In this document: in pieces, positions 13,448 to 25,705 of the stretch
Layout of the letters: the number at the start of each line of letters is the position of its first letter
Position numbering within the stretch: position 1 is the stretch's first letter
Assembly: GCF_017654505.1 (NCBI RefSeq)
Contig: NC_054558.1
Location: forward strand, 12,891,278 to 12,955,277
Reading direction: 5' to 3'
From: Polyodon spathula
Lineage: Eukaryota; Chordata; Actinopteri; Acipenseriformes; Polyodontidae
Length of the DNA: 64,000 bases
Translations under genes and position numbers: made by a program
The notes under the pieces: model-generated
What the model saw: the letters and a program-made list of their open reading frames with translations, nothing else
Databases searched by the model: none
What the model was told of the DNA's origin: nothing

Positions 13448-13780
13448 ACCCTTAGCGTCTTTGGATCTGGATGCGATCTCTAGGGATGCATCAGACATGG
13501 ATCCCATTCCTCTATGAAGAGGAGTTGGACACACGGTCTACACAGGTACATCATACCATGATGCTTCCAGCATTCCCGGACTTTATCAAGGAGGTGCAGT
13601 CCACTTGGGGGGCTCCGGCCTCTTCTCCTGCCACAGCACGAAAAACTTCTGCTTTTTCGGCAATGCAAGGGGCGGACGCAGTTGGGTTGGCATCTTTTCC
13701 ACCAGTAGACATTGCTTTCACTGCTCTGGTGAAGGCCCCGACACTATTGGTTGGTGTTCTAGAAGAGGCGGTACACCACG
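13448..13780 (+). mobile_element. DIRS copy 1, block 1: gag middle fragment
   Basis: The plus-strand frame contains LPAFPDFIKEVQSTWGAPAS and GLASFPPVDIAFTALVKAPT, closely matching the gag of DIRS copy 3 (56030-56200). It starts at the DAISRDAS-coding motif that is also the edge of the next, inverted block. Downstream codons are lost at about 13780, where orientation flips. It is a dead fragment. Confidence 0.75.
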
Positions 13781-13804
13781 TCCTCGTGGCCCCATACAGA
13801 CTTC

Positions 13805-15215
13805 TCAGGACCGGCCACAGGTCAAAAAGTCCTCCTCCGCGAGAGGCTCACCTTCTGACGCATCCCTGGAGATTGCATCCGCGTCCCAAACCCCTTGGGG
13901 TTGTTGGGTGACTGGGGCGGGCAGAGCCGGTTGGGCAGCTGTCAGCCCAACCTGTGTGTCGGTGGTCTGTGGTGCCCTGTTGGTCAGCAACATTAGCAGC
14001 GATTGCTGACCCATCATCACCTCCATGAACTGGGACATCTTTGATGTGAGCTCTGCCATGTCTGACCTGTCCCTATGGCGTCTATCCCGGCGAGGGGAAC
14101 GAGAGCGTCCCCTATGGCGGAGTGAAATAGAGTGAGACCATGACCGGCAAGGGCGTTCCCTGCGAGGGGAGGGGCCTCAGTGTCGGATAGGCGGGCTACG
14201 GGAGCGTTCGCGAGCACGTCTATGCTCAGGAGATCTCTGACCAGCTGTAACTTTGGAGGGGCTCCTCGATAGCTGCAATTTTACAGGTGGTGTAGACGAC
14301 GGAGGAGCAGACACCGTGCAGGACGACCCAGAGGAAGGGGAGTGGCTCCCCACTGCTTTCCTCACCCTCTGGCGAAGAGTGCGCTGTTGAAAATTAGCAC
14401 ACAGCGAACAAAACGATCTGTCTGCCAGGGCAGACACGGCGTGCTCTGGTCCCAGGCATGCCACACAGTCCTCATGTGGGTCATTCGCCGGCAATTTAGC
14501 CTGGCAGGTGACACAACGATCAAACCCAGACATCTTGATGATGGGATGCATCGCTGTGTCTTGATTAATGTGCCTAACGTCGAGGTGCATGCACCAAGCG
14601 CCAAGGTGTTAATGCACCGAGCGTCGAGCGCGGAAGCGTCGAGCGCGGAAGCATTGAGTGTCGAGGTGCGTGCGCTGAGAGTCGGAGCGCCGGACGTTGA
14701 GGTGCGTGCACCGAGCGTCGAAGTATTAATGCACCGAGCGTCAAGCATGGGAGCGTCGAGCGTCAAGGTACGTGCGCCAGAGGTCGAAATGCCAAGTGTC
14801 GAGGTGTGTGCACCAAGCGACAAGGTGTTAATGCACCGAGCGTCGAGCGCGGAAGCGTCGAGCGTGGAAGCGTTGAGCGTCGAGGTGCGTGCGCTGAGAG
14901 TCGGAGCGCCGGACATTGAGGTGCGTGCACCGAGCGTCGAAGTATTAATGCACCGAGCGTCGAGCATGGGAGCGTCGAGCGTCAAGGTACGTGCGCCAGA
15001 GGTCGAAGCGCCAAGTGTCGAGGTGCGTGCACCGAGCGGTGAGGTGTTAATGCACCGAGTGTCGAGCATCGAGGTGCTTGCGCTGAATATCAAAGCGCCG
15101 AGCGTTGAGGTGTGTGCACCGAGCGTCAAGGTATTAATGCACCGAGCGTCGAGCGTCGAATCGCCGAACGTCGAGGTGCGTGCACCAAGCCCCAAGTGCC
15201 GAGGCATGAAGCATA
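13805..15215 (-). mobile_element. DIRS copy 1, block 2: inverted 5' region and gag N-terminus
   Basis: This block has the opposite orientation to blocks 1 and 3. Reading leftwards from about 15215 there is a GC-rich repeated leader, then a gag start MSGFDRCVTCQAKLPANDP (from about 14533), a Ser/Arg-rich stretch ending SRSPPIRH at an in-frame TGA, and a second piece MAELTSKMSQFMEVMMGQQS (from 14059) ending near DAISRDASEGEPLAEED. It matches 54830-55830 of DIRS copy 3. CHCC-type Cys residues (CVTCQAK, CVACLGP, CSLC) suggest a zinc-binding N-terminus in gag. The inversion shows that copy 1 has been rearranged. Confidence 0.75.
14560..15215. repeat. GC-rich repeat array in DIRS leader
   Basis: About 650 bp of degenerate tandem copies of units such as GTGCACCGAGCGTCGAGG, with higher-order units of roughly 230 bp (14605-14835 resembles 14830-15060). 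Because the units keep frame, both strands carry long spurious ORFs. The homologous leader in DIRS copy 3 is only about 260 bp, so the array has expanded here. Confidence 0.8.
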
Positions 15216-15235
15216 AAGCGCCGAAGCTCTGCTCC

Positions 15236-17245
15236 GAAGCAGCTCTCCAGCACCACCTTTGCCTGTTTCGATAGGGATCGAGAGTGCCCCTTGTTTTGTG
15301 CCAGAAGTTACTTGGTCTCTTGGTGGCAGAGATATCAGCCATCGAGCTGGGCTTATTGTGCATGTGCCTGCTACAGGCATGGCTCAATGCATTCCACTTA
15401 CATCCCAAGCGCAACAGGCACCGTCGGCTGACAGTGTGTATTGCGTACTCAGCGGCCCTGCACTGGTGGAGGATCCCCTCTCACCTGCGCCAAGGAGTCC
15501 GAATGGGAGTGATCTAAAACCACAGGGTGGTAATGATGGATGCCTCGATCTCAGGTTAGGGCGCGGTCGGCGAAAGGCAGAGGAGTCAGCAGGCCCTGGT
15601 CAGGCCGTTTGACGTCCCTGCATATCATTATGCTGGAGTTGCAGGTGGTGTTCCTTGCCCTCCAGCGCTTCCTACCCGTAGTGCTGAACAAACATGTGCT
15701 GATCTGCATGGACAACACATCAGTGGTGGTGTATGTTATCCACTAGGTTGGCCTATGGTCCCCGGGGTTACATCGTCTAGCCTTCAGGCTCCAGATTTGT
15801 GCACAATGGAACCTACTGTCCCTTCGCGCAACGCAGGTTCCGGGTGTGGAAAATCGGGCAGTAGACCTCTGCTTGAGGGAGGTCTCACATCAGTCGGCAT
15901 GGTGGCTCCATCCTCAGGTGGTGGCGCGTGTTTGGAAATGTTTCGGGAAGGAACAGGTCAATCTCTTCGCTTCGGCGGAGGCAACACATTGCCCCCCGTA
16001 GTACTCCCTCCACCACTGTGGTACTCCACTTGGCGTCGATGCCCTAGCCCACGTATTGCCAAGAGTGCTCCTTTACATGTTTCCCCCTCTGCCAGGACTC
16101 CTGGCCTTTCTCAAAAAGGTCAGTTCAGAGAAGGTATCAGTTCTCCTTGTGGCCCCCAGATGACCCAGGAGAATCTGGCTCTCAACCCTGTGCCAGTTCT
16201 TGAACGGCCCGCCCTGGGAGATCCTGCTTCACTGGGATCTCCTCAGCAAGGCGAGAGGCAAGCTTTGGCACCCAGAGTTGGACAGTCTCCAGTTATGTGT
16301 CTGGCCCCTGAAAGGGACCATTGGTCAGCCTTAGGGATGTCAGACGCGGTAGTGGGTACACTGCAGAATGCTAGGGCGCTTTCCACTTGGTTGCTGTATG
16401 CCTGTAAGTGGAAATATTTGCAGTTTCTGCAAGATCTGCTTGAGGCTGGTAGATCACCTTCCACTCTGAAGGTTTACCTAGCGGCTATTTCTGCTTGCCA
16501 TGGCCCCATTGACTCAGTGTCCCCAGGCTTGCATTTCCTGGCTACCCGGGAGGGCTAATCTCCCTAAGTGGAGACTTGGGATTGTACTGGAGGCTCACGC
16601 AGGCCTCGTTTCAGCCTGTATACTCCATTGAGTTGAAGTATCTGTCAATGAAGACAGCCTTCCTTCTGGCTATCACCTCTGCAAAGTGGGTTATTGAGCA
16701 GCAGGCATTGTCTGTGCATAGCTCCTGCATGCATATTTGGGATGAACATAGCTGAGTGTCACTGTGTGCAAACGTTGCTTTTCTCAGCCTTCCATATGAA
16801 TCAGTCTGTGTAAATGGATTCCTTCCATCCTCCACCATTTGCTTCGGAGGAGGATAGGAGGTTAAAGCTTCCCTGCCCGATTTGGGCATTGAGACATTAT
16901 GTGGACAGGACCAGAGCGCTGCGTCTATCTGACCAACTCTTTGTCTGCCATGGAACACGGACCCTGGGACAGCCCCTTTCGAAGCAGCAAATGTTGCATT
17001 TGATTGCAGACACAGTCTTGGCAGTGTATGATAGTGCTGGCTTACCCCTGCCTGGGCTGGTAGCCGCACATTCCACGAGAGGAACTGATGATTTCTACTT
17101 GGTGTGTGGGAAATGGCAGTGAGTGGCTGGGGCAGGAGAGTAAGAGGAGCGCTGCATTCTGCTACTGCATAGTTCAACTAGAATTATAAAGCTCTGCTAT
17201 TTATGGAGTTTTAAACGGTTCAAACATCACGTTTTGTAACTGTGT
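15236..17245 (+). mobile_element. DIRS copy 1, block 3: RT end, RNase H and recombinase relic
   Basis: The block starts just after the missing RT palm and runs through the RT thumb, an RNase H-like motif (VLICMDNTSVVVYVIH, 15690-15745), the recombinase N-terminal region (STLKVYLAAISACHGPID, 16450-16512) and the tyrosine-recombinase core. Many stops and frameshifts are present. The first catalytic Arg is replaced by Trp (SAKWVIE, codon 16687-16689). HSTRG is kept at about 17068, but the text then diverges and the catalytic Tyr region is absent. It is about 85-90% identical to copy 2 (44648-46690) and has the same 3' breakpoint. Confidence 0.8.
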
Positions 17246-18944
17246 TTGTTTTAGTACCAGCAATGATACCAGCCATACAGGCTTTTTCCAGTGTTAAATG
17301 AAACCTTTTAATCATGGAACATGTGCTTTTCTTTTTTCCATGCAGTTATAATGGACAGAATGTAAATGAATGTCAGTGTATGTTGTTTGATTTTCATATT
17401 CAGAATGATGTTTAACTCAATGCTTTATTCATTTAACACAATAACCGCTTTGTTTAATATGTTGTAAATACACACTAATGGCTCTGTTCATATTGTCTAA
17501 AGCAGTGACTTTCAACCTGGACACGTGCAACAGTACTTGCACGTGACAGGCTTGCAGCTGCTACACACAGACAGTTATTTATGACCATGTGATTCCTCAC
17601 CCACAACACTCCCTCATTCTCACTATGGTAATTTATCAATGTGTTTGTACCACTGAATCACAGATAAATGAGAGATGATGATGCAGGGCTCCAGACTCCA
17701 CACGGTTGCAAATTTGACAAATGCTGCCTCTCCCTTTAAAAACATGTTTAATATTCATGAATGCAACATGAAGTCGGTATGTATATTAAAAAAATGTGAT
17801 ATGATTTTTTTTTTAATATACTGCAGTGCAAGAATGACAGTAACAATTTGATGGAATACAAATGCTTGGAAGCGCAGAGAAGTACTGTATTAACATCAGC
17901 AGATTTAGTTTTTTTCTCAACAGCACACGTCATAATTACAGTATTTCTGTGCGTTCGGCTTTCATGTAATCATAAGAGCTGTGTGTGTTACATGCTGCCA
18001 GATCAGGACTTCACTCATACTGCGCATGGGAGCTTTCCATATTACAACTGGACACAATTAAAGCTGTGCTCACCAATTCCATACACAACACTTGCAAACT
18101 ATTAAAAATAGAAACATGCTGAGTTAATTGCAGTCAGTCCCATTATCTCTTTTCAATCCCGTTATTTAGCTGTATCTTAAGCCTAACATTACATTTTGCA
18201 ATGGCTGTGTTTGCTCTTGCCCAATAAAATATTGTACAATATTTAAAATTATGAGATGTCAGCATAGTCTTGTCCACAAGAGGGCAGTCAAACAGTTTGT
18301 CAAACAGTTCACCCATAATTAATGTAACCATAATTTCATTCTGTGACTCATACCAACCAACAATGAAGCAGCACATGTACAGAGCCAGAAAGAACAATAA
18401 TGTGTATGTTGCAACGCATAAGAACCACTACACATGAAATTAAACTTGGTGTATTTTGTCTCCACATATCTACTCTCAATATCACATGCTGCACAGGCAC
18501 CTTTGCATTCCCTTCATGTCAATGTTTTTGTTCTTCGGAGACGCCACAATTAAATGCACTTGTGAGATGTCTTGCTGATTACTAGAGCATGGTTATCTAT
18601 TCATGGATACCGAGATACTTAGTTAACAAGGTGTCTGAGTAGGGGTCAATGGGCTATAAGTTTCCAAACTCAATACACAATTTTGTTTCGGATTTAGCTA
18701 ATTTGTAGCTAATGTTTGGTAGACTTTATTAAGTAATTTTTCCAAATATTGCCATTTTTCATTGTCAAGTCATTGTCAGTTTTTGAAGTATTTAATTTGT
18801 TCCAGTAGATCCCAGAAAGAGTTTTGGTCAATGGATTCCTCAATTTGGCCTATTATTTTAGAAACATATTCTTATTTTTTTTTTATTTCTTTTTTTTAGA
18901 ACGTGTTTATATTGTTTCAATGTCTGGCAGTAGCTGAAGCATAA
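17246..18944. other. Intergenic region
   Basis: No gene is recognised. A CTCF-type motif CCACAAGAGGGCAG is at 18274-18287 (plus). The rest is AT-rich unique-looking sequence with T-runs near 17805 and 18880. Confidence 0.45.
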
Positions 18945-19300
18945 TTCTGTATTGTTGGGTTCTTTGTGTTTTTGGTTGTATTGTTGGGTTCTGTGTGGTT
19001 TTGATTGTATTGTTGGGTTCTCTGTGTTTTTGGTTGCATTGTTGGGTTCTTTGTGTTTTTGGTTGTATTGTTGGGTTCTCTGTGTTTTTGGTTGTATTGT
19101 TGGGTTCTCTGTGTTTTTGGTTGTATTGTTGGGTTCTCTGTGTTTTTGGTTGTATTGTTGGGTTCTCTGTGTTTTTGGTTGTATTGTTGGGTTCTCTGTG
19201 TTTTTGGTTGTATTGTTGGGTTCTCTGTGTTTTTGTTTGTATTGTTGGGTTCTCTGTGTTTTTGGTTGTATTGTTGGGTTCTCTGTGTTTTTGGTTGGAT
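18945..19300. repeat. 29-bp minisatellite (about 12 units)
   Basis: Highly uniform tandem copies of a 29-bp unit centred on TTGTATTGTTGGGTTCTCTG. Since 29 is not a multiple of 3, all three plus frames read the same hydrophobic repeat peptide, which explains the long overlapping ORFs. It is non-coding. Confidence 0.92.
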
Positions 19301-19649
19301 AGTTCTCTTAACTGTTTTCTAGTTATTTTACACTCCATGTCAAACCATTTTTCATTTGATTAATTTTTTAAGTTGTGTTTGTTTTCCTGAGTTTTGAATT
19401 TGTTATGAATTATATATAATTTATGGCCAAATTTATTCCATCTTTGTTGATTTGCAATGTTTTGGTTAGAAAGCTGTTTAGCAAACTTTATATTTCTGCA
19501 CTATAGATTGTTTTATTATATTCCTCAGCACTGCTTTGTGTCCATTTATAGGCTGGTGTAGCATCAAAACGCAGACTTTTTCTCTCAGGAAGGCATGGGG
19601 GTGTAGGATTTTCGAATGAACCGATGGTGTCATTCTGAGGGGGAGGATA

Positions 19650-20350
19650 TGTAGCAGGGGGAGATATGTGCTGGCTCTGCTGGCATGTTCACAGTGCTGC
19701 AGGAAGAGGGCAGCAGTCGTCCAACAACCACCTGTGAGTCATGGCAGTGACACTGGGAGGTGGGAAAGTGGGTGTATGGACTTTCCCTCTCTCTAAATGG
19801 CTGGGAGGTGGGAATTGGGGAGATTGTTAGCCCTATAAGTTAATGCTCTACTGTTTCCTCAGGTCTGCCCTTTTAGACACGCTGTATGTGTGGACGCGCT
19901 GGTCGAGGACCGAGAAACCCAGCTGGGAGAAAGACAGCAACTAACAAGCCAGAGAGTGACAGCAGGGAACCCTTGGGCAGACCCCCGAAGTATTGTTTAG
20001 AGCAGGCAGGGAGCCGCTAGAGTAGGTCGGTGATCCAGGTCATACGGGTAGCGGCGACTGGGATAACGCTGCCGAGTGCAGCACCTTTTATTTGTAGTTT
20101 TATTACTGTTTTATTTTTCCTTGTTCTTTTTGCCTTCTGTTTTCATTATTATTTTGAGCATCTGTGAGTGCGCCCGCAGTTAATTCAATTACCAGCTTTG
20201 GTATTCCCATAGTGCTGTCTATCATCGTTGATAGGCAGCCCACGGACAACAGTGCCCTTTGCATTGAAAATTAAACTGGGCACCTGTGTGGTGTTTCAAG
20301 TACATCTGTTCTGTCTCCTGTGTCAGTGAATTACCAACCACCCTTCCACA
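19650..20350 (+). mobile_element. LTR of a Gypsy-type element (solo or 3' remnant)
   Basis: A 701-bp segment starts TGTAGCAGGG and ends CCTTCCACA (TG...CA). It is preceded by a polypurine tract, GAGGGGGAGGAT, as expected at the left edge of a 3' LTR. A TATAAG box (about 19834) and AATTAAA (about 20268) fit U3 promoter and R polyadenylation signals. No internal coding region or second LTR is visible, so it is a 3' remnant or solo LTR. Confidence 0.55.
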
Positions 20351-20374
20351 GCTGGTTTGAGGTTGTATAATTTG

Positions 20375-21010
20375 CCGGGGGGTTCAAACTGAATTGTTTT
20401 GATCAGTTCTTTTTAGATACACGATTTTTTGACAATGGTCTGATCGAGGGCTCTGTTGCCGGACTATAAATGAATGAATAGACTTTGGGTCCATGTCTGC
20501 AATGGCGTAGTCTACCACACTGTTTCCCAGAGCTGAGCTGTATGTGTGTCTGCCCAGAGAATCCCCCTGATCCTGTTGTTAATAATGTACAGAGCCAGGC
20601 CTTTACAGAGATGCAGTACACATAGCTGTTCCTCTGTTTAGTGATGGGTGTGTGGTACAAAGGGATCTGTCCAGTCATGTGTCTGTCACCTTCTGTGCTG
20701 ATCTAGTCAATCTCCCTGCCAGTCCTAGCATTGAGATCTCCACACAGCAGGTTTCTCTCCACAAGGTTTTGAAAGCACCCCTCTCTGTGATAGGGGGAGT
20801 CAGTTGATGGCATGTAATATGCACACAGATATGTGTCTGATTGGGATTGGAAGGTTTATTTTTCAATGTTGAGCCATAAATGTGTCTCCCCTCGTTTTCT
20901 GGGTGAGATGAACTCTGTAGCCCTCAAGTATACACATCTGCATGGGTCCAACTTTCATGGAGTATGATTATATCCAGATCACTGGTGCCATTTATAAAAT
21001 CTGGAGTTTT
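20375..21010 (-). pseudogene. Non-LTR retroelement endonuclease (EEP) fragment
   Basis: The minus strand, read with frameshifts, gives an endonuclease/exonuclease/phosphatase fold. It has DLDIIILHESWTHAD near 20985, CGDLNARTGREID near 20750-20710, LYHTPITKQRNSY near 20650, and SDHC near 20440 after a VDYAIADMDPKS-like stretch. These correspond to the N-terminal Glu, the GDxN and the terminal SDH catalytic motifs of APE-type endonucleases. A stop and at least one frameshift break it. It is unlike the APE domain of the Tx1-like LINEs here, so it comes from another element or an orphan EEP gene. Confidence 0.6.
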
Positions 21011-21224
21011 TGTTTTACATCTAAATGCAGGGTTTGCGAGCTGTGTGACAGCTGTAGTGGTGAGCTGTGTTGCCATTTACTTATATATTTACTAATTATA
21101 TATTTATTAAACTTTTTTAAAGTATTTTTTGTTATCTTAACCCTTTTTAAAGGTTTTTTAGCCAGTGTGTGCCCAAAGATGGGCTCCTACTTCGGGTGGG
21201 TTTGGAGGGCTAACTAGGCGCCAC

Positions 21225-24200
21225 GGTTTTAAAGTTTTTTTCTGAAAATAATGATTCTGTTGAAGATGTGCTGCTTGCCGTGGGGTGGGTGGTTGGTTTT
21301 GAAAAGATCAAATCCGCCTCACGGATGAACAAAGCTATAGTTGTTTTCCTTAATCAAGAAAATCTGGTTAACAAAATTGTGGAAGATGGATTTATGTTGA
21401 ATTTTTTCATTTCATTTCATTTCATTTTATTCTTTGGTAACACCATTATCTACGCCTCTTACTAAAGGAATACTATCAAATATTCCCCCTTTTATTAATA
21501 ATTCATTTATCGAAAGAGATCATTCATTATATGGTAAAATAATGTCACCAATCAAAATAATTCCCCTTGGATGTAAAAACCCTAAAGTTAAGCACGTCAT
21601 GTCTTTTAGGAGACAAGTATTTGTATTGCTTGATTATGGATTATGTTGTTTTTGCCAGCACGGAGGTTTTTAAATGTTTTTCTTGTGGAAAACAGGGACA
21701 CCTTAAACGGACCTGCCCCAAGCTACAAACTGAAGCAGGGACAAGTAGTAGTGGTGGTGACGGGGAGGCGGCCAGGGTGTTTCAGAGAGAGGAGGTGGAG
21801 GAGCCTCCGAGACCTGAGCCGCAGTCCCAGAGGAAGGAGGAGCTGGATACCAGTGCAACTCAAGCGGAAACCAGGGGATGCAGCACCAGCCAACGCGGAG
21901 AAGAACGATGTGTACACTGCACTTTTTAAAAAGCACAGTCAGGTACTCAGTGATTGCAGTACAGTGCAGTTTCCTCGTGGTGGAGGGAGATGTTAATTGT
22001 AATATTGATTTTAATGAAGATAGAAACCACCGGGACCCATCTGTCAGGGAGCTGGCCACTGTACTAAATACTTTTGACCTGGTTGACATTTGGAGGATTT
22101 TTCATCCCACAAGTAGACAATACACATGGATCATGGAAAATCAGCTGTCTGGGGAGCGCCTGGATAGGTTCTATACTCCACAACAGCATATTAACAAATT
22201 CACTAAAAGTAGTATAGCACCCAGTAGCATTTCTGATCATCATTTTGTTTCTGTCAGTGTTTCACCACCAACCAAAAATTACATTCAAAATAATATTGGC
22301 ACTTTAACAACAACATGCTACAGGACAAAAACTTCACTAATTATTTTAAATTGTTTTGGAAAAATTGGCAAAATGAAAAAAACTAATTTTAGTAGTTTAA
22401 GATAGTGGTGGGATATAGGGAAAATTCAAACAAAACTTTTCTGTCAACAATACACACAAAATGTCACCACTGCCAGTGAGCTGGAGAGAGAGATTGTTGA
22501 ATTTGAGAGTTAGCTGGCCAGCGAGAGCGATGAGGGGGCGTATCGGGGCCTGCAGGAGAGGAGACAGCACCTGGGCAGCCTGCTGGAGAAGAAGATGAAG
22601 GGCTCTCTGCTCAGAGCCCGCTTTACTGAACTTAAAGATGTGGACGCCCCCACAGCCTTCTTCTTTGGCCTGGAGAGAAAGACAGCGGAGCGCAAGACAA
22701 TGTGCTGTCTGAGGCTGCTCGGGGGGAAAGAGAGGTTTCCAGCCGTGCGGAGCTCAGGCATGTTACAGTGAGCTTCTATACTGATCTCTACAAGGCTGAG
22801 GGCTGCGACCTGGGAGAGTTGGAATCGCTTCTTCAGGGTCTCTACAGCCTGGACAAGGAGGAGAGCAGCGGGTTGTATACTTTGCTCTCAGATCTCACTG
22901 CGGCCGTGGCTAACCTCTCCAAAGGGAAGGCTCCCAGACTGGATAGACTGCCTGCAAAATTATATAAAAAGTTCTGGAGCTGTGTTGGTGAGGACCTGTA
23001 CCAGGTCCTGTAGGAAAGTATTCGGGAGAGAGCTGCCACTGAGCTGCCTCAGGGCAGTGATAACACTGCTACCCAAGGAAGGAGACCTCTGTGATATTCA
23101 GAACAGGCTCCCTGTATCCTTGCTTTGCTTCGATTACAAACTGCTTTCCAAGGCTCTCGCTAATCGTCTACAGACCAACATTGGATCAGTGGTGCACACA
23201 AACCAGTCGTACTGTGTGCCTGAGAGATTGATTTTTGACAATGTGTTTTTATTAAGAGATATTTTTATTGTATCCAAAGTCTATAATTTTTGGTATAATT
23301 TCGCTTGATCAGGAAAAAGCTTTTGATAGAGTTGACCTTGAGTATTTATTAAAAAGTATGTTTTAAAAGCTTTTGGTTTTGGCCCTGTTTTTATTTCTTT
23401 TATAAGACTCCTTTATCACAATATTTTTAGTGTTGTGAAGGTTAACAATGGTCTGACTGTCCCCTTCCCTGTGCAGAGGGGGATACGGCAGGGCTGCTCC
23501 CTCTCAGGGATTCTCTATGCCCTCTTTATAGATCCCCGGCTACACCAGCTGAGGGGGAAACTGCCTGGACTGGCAATACCAGCTGCACCCAATGCAACTC
23601 CTATCAAGCTCTCCACATATGCTGACTATCTCAGCGTGTTTGTCGCAACTGACCGAGATGTCGCTGTGCTGGAGTCATGCATTAGAATGTATGGAAAGGT
23701 AACATCAGCACGAGTAAACTGGGCAAAAAGTGAAGCTTTTCTTGTTGGCAGCTGGCAGGGTACCCCCCCCCCCCCAATTACTGCCTTCAGTTTTAAGCTG
23801 GAGCAAAATTGGAGTCAAACTTTTAGGTATTTATTTTGGGAATGAACAGTTCATGCAGCAGAATTGGGAGTGGCTGATGGACAGGGTGAAGGGGAGGCTG
23901 CAGAGATGGCAGTGGCTCCTCTCTCGTCTCTCCTTCAGTGGTAGGGTCCTCATCATTAACAACCTTGTTGCCTCCATGCTTTGGCATAAGCTAGTGTGCC
24001 TGGATCCTCCCCTGGTTTTGTTTAATGAGATACAAAGATGTATGGTGTAGTATTTTTGGAGTGGGCATCACTGGCTCTGCCCAGCTGTTTTGTATCTCCC
24101 CCTTTAGGAGGGAGGGCAGGGGCTCATTGATATCCCTAGCAGGATGGCAGAGTTTAGGCTGCAGGTTGATTTTTATTTAAATGGAATGAGAAATGTTGGG

Positions 24201-24335
24201 TGGTTTTGTGTTCTGCACAAGTGTATTTTTTTTGTTTTGTTTTGTTTTGTTTTGTTTAGGCTTCTTTTTTAAAGTGGCTTTATTTAGTTTTTATTTTGTA
24301 TTCAATTTTATAGAATAAAGGGATTTTAAAAGTCA

Positions 24336-24338
<3 letters not shown>
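21225..24338 (+). mobile_element. LINE A: Tx1/L1-like retrotransposon, degenerate
   Basis: ORF1 relics include VEDVLLAVGWVVGFEKIKSA (about 21256), SPIKIIPLGCKNPKVKHVMS and the zinc knuckle CFSCGKQGHLKRTCPK (about 21675-21722). ORF1 then runs directly into the middle of the ORF2 APE domain (about 21930; EGDVNCNIDFNEDRN, SDHHFVS), so the ORF1 C-terminus and ORF2 N-terminus are deleted. The RT follows in broken frames: LPKEGDL near 23070, LDQEKAFDRVDLE near 23310 and RQGCSLSG near 23490. The active-site box reads YADY where YADD is expected. The 3' end (AAAGTCAAAG) runs into a (TC)n tract. It is the same subfamily as LINE C and clearly different from LINE B. Confidence 0.85.

Positions 24339-24425
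<87 letters not shown>
24339..24425. repeat. (TC)n microsatellite at the LINE A 3' end
   Basis: An 87-bp pure TC tract starts immediately at the LINE A 3' terminus. The paralogous position in arm B (52290) has the same arrangement with a different LINE. Confidence 0.95.
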
Positions 24426-24427
<2 letters not shown>

Positions 24428-24770
24428 GATTTTTAGACCACAGTATTTAGTTTTTATTACTGTTTTTTTTTTACTGTATTATGAACATGTATATCCCCTC
24501 TATTGGCTGGGTTATTGCACTTTGCTGAATACATGATCCCACTGAATATGAACATTGCTGTTACCCGTTCAAAGTATCGCAACCTATTTGATTGTCTTAA
24601 ACAAGTCCCTTTTAAACATTGTGTTGCTATTATCAGATTTTTACAATGAACAAACTTGCACTGCTTTGATTTGTGTGATTTTCAGTGCCTCATCGCACCA
24701 GTGGCAGAGCAATAGTAGGTGCAGCTAGTACACAGACCCGCGCACTCAGAGTCCCGGAGGGGTTCCAAAG

Positions 24771-24775
<5 letters not shown>

Positions 24776-24851
<76 letters not shown>
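24776..24851. repeat. (TA)n microsatellite
   Basis: Pure TA array. The paralogous site in arm B (52686) is a TTTA array instead, so the tract changed after duplication. Confidence 0.93.
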
Positions 24852-24854
<3 letters not shown>

Positions 24855-24965
24855 CAATGATAATATCCTTTGCATTTATATTTGCACATGTTACACATTT
24901 GTAGCACTGTAGCTGCCGGTGTGCGGTACCAATAATTTATATTGTATCCTCTCTCATTTCAACAG

Positions 24966-25172
24966 GTATCGCTATTGTCTTAATTATCCTAACTTTTCCC
25001 TCAGAGTCTGGTACGAGGCACGTCTTCATGGAAGGTTTTGAAGTACTGTTCAGCACATACATTTGCAGTTATATTCTGTGTGCACGATTCATCCTGTAGT
25101 TTAGACGGAAGCTGTTGGGTTCTGCTGCGGGCACCAAAATAAACTACAGCAAATCAACATGCCTGCATTTCT
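24966..25172 (+). pseudogene. Exon-like ORF of unknown function, interrupted (arm A)
   Basis: A pyrimidine-rich acceptor (CTCTCATTTCAACAG) precedes a frame reading FMEGFEVLFSTYICSYILCA, then a TAG and FRRKLLGSAAGTKINYS to a final stop. The arm B copy (52859-53063) lacks the three extra bases that create the TAG and is open. It looks like a final exon with one membrane segment, but I do not recognise a family. The alternative is a chance frame in duplicated non-coding DNA. Confidence 0.3.
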
Positions 25173-25175
25173 GAT

Positions 25176-25176
<1 letters not shown>

Positions 25177-25242
<66 letters not shown>
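25177..25242. repeat. (AAT)n microsatellite
   Basis: Trinucleotide array. The paralogous arm B tract is at 53068-53127. Confidence 0.92.
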
Positions 25243-25247
<5 letters not shown>

Positions 25248-25604
25248 CGGTTTCCCATGTGAGACAATTTCTGCAAATATCTGTGCAGAATTGTGAATTC
25301 TGTAATCATTGTGATCATCAATATTGAACACTTGATTTGGTGTGTTTGATGTTTATAAATAAGGGTTAAATTAACGTTTTGGAAGGAGGGGGCACAATAC
25401 TGTCCTGCACCGTGGCCCATCTTCCTCTTCCTCCGCCACTACATCGCACTGAACTGGTGCAGTCGCTCTACGTTCTCTGATATTTTAGATTGAATGTGTT
25501 TGTGTTATTTCCCTACAACAGGACAGCACCAGCAACACCCCAGCAACGCGTCTCCCACGAGGGGCAACATTTTCAATAGCAGCCAATCATATCATATGAT
25601 AAGA

Positions 25605-25705
<101 letters not shown>

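Noticed and set aside
14342..15414. Two ORFs of more than 300 codons on opposite strands
   Set aside because: Both read through the GC-rich repeat array of the DIRS leader; no domain, and the homologous leader in copy 3 is upstream of gag.
18952..19363. Long overlapping hydrophobic ORFs in several frames and both strands
   Set aside because: They are translations of a 29-bp minisatellite; 29 is not a multiple of three, so every frame gives the same repeat peptide.
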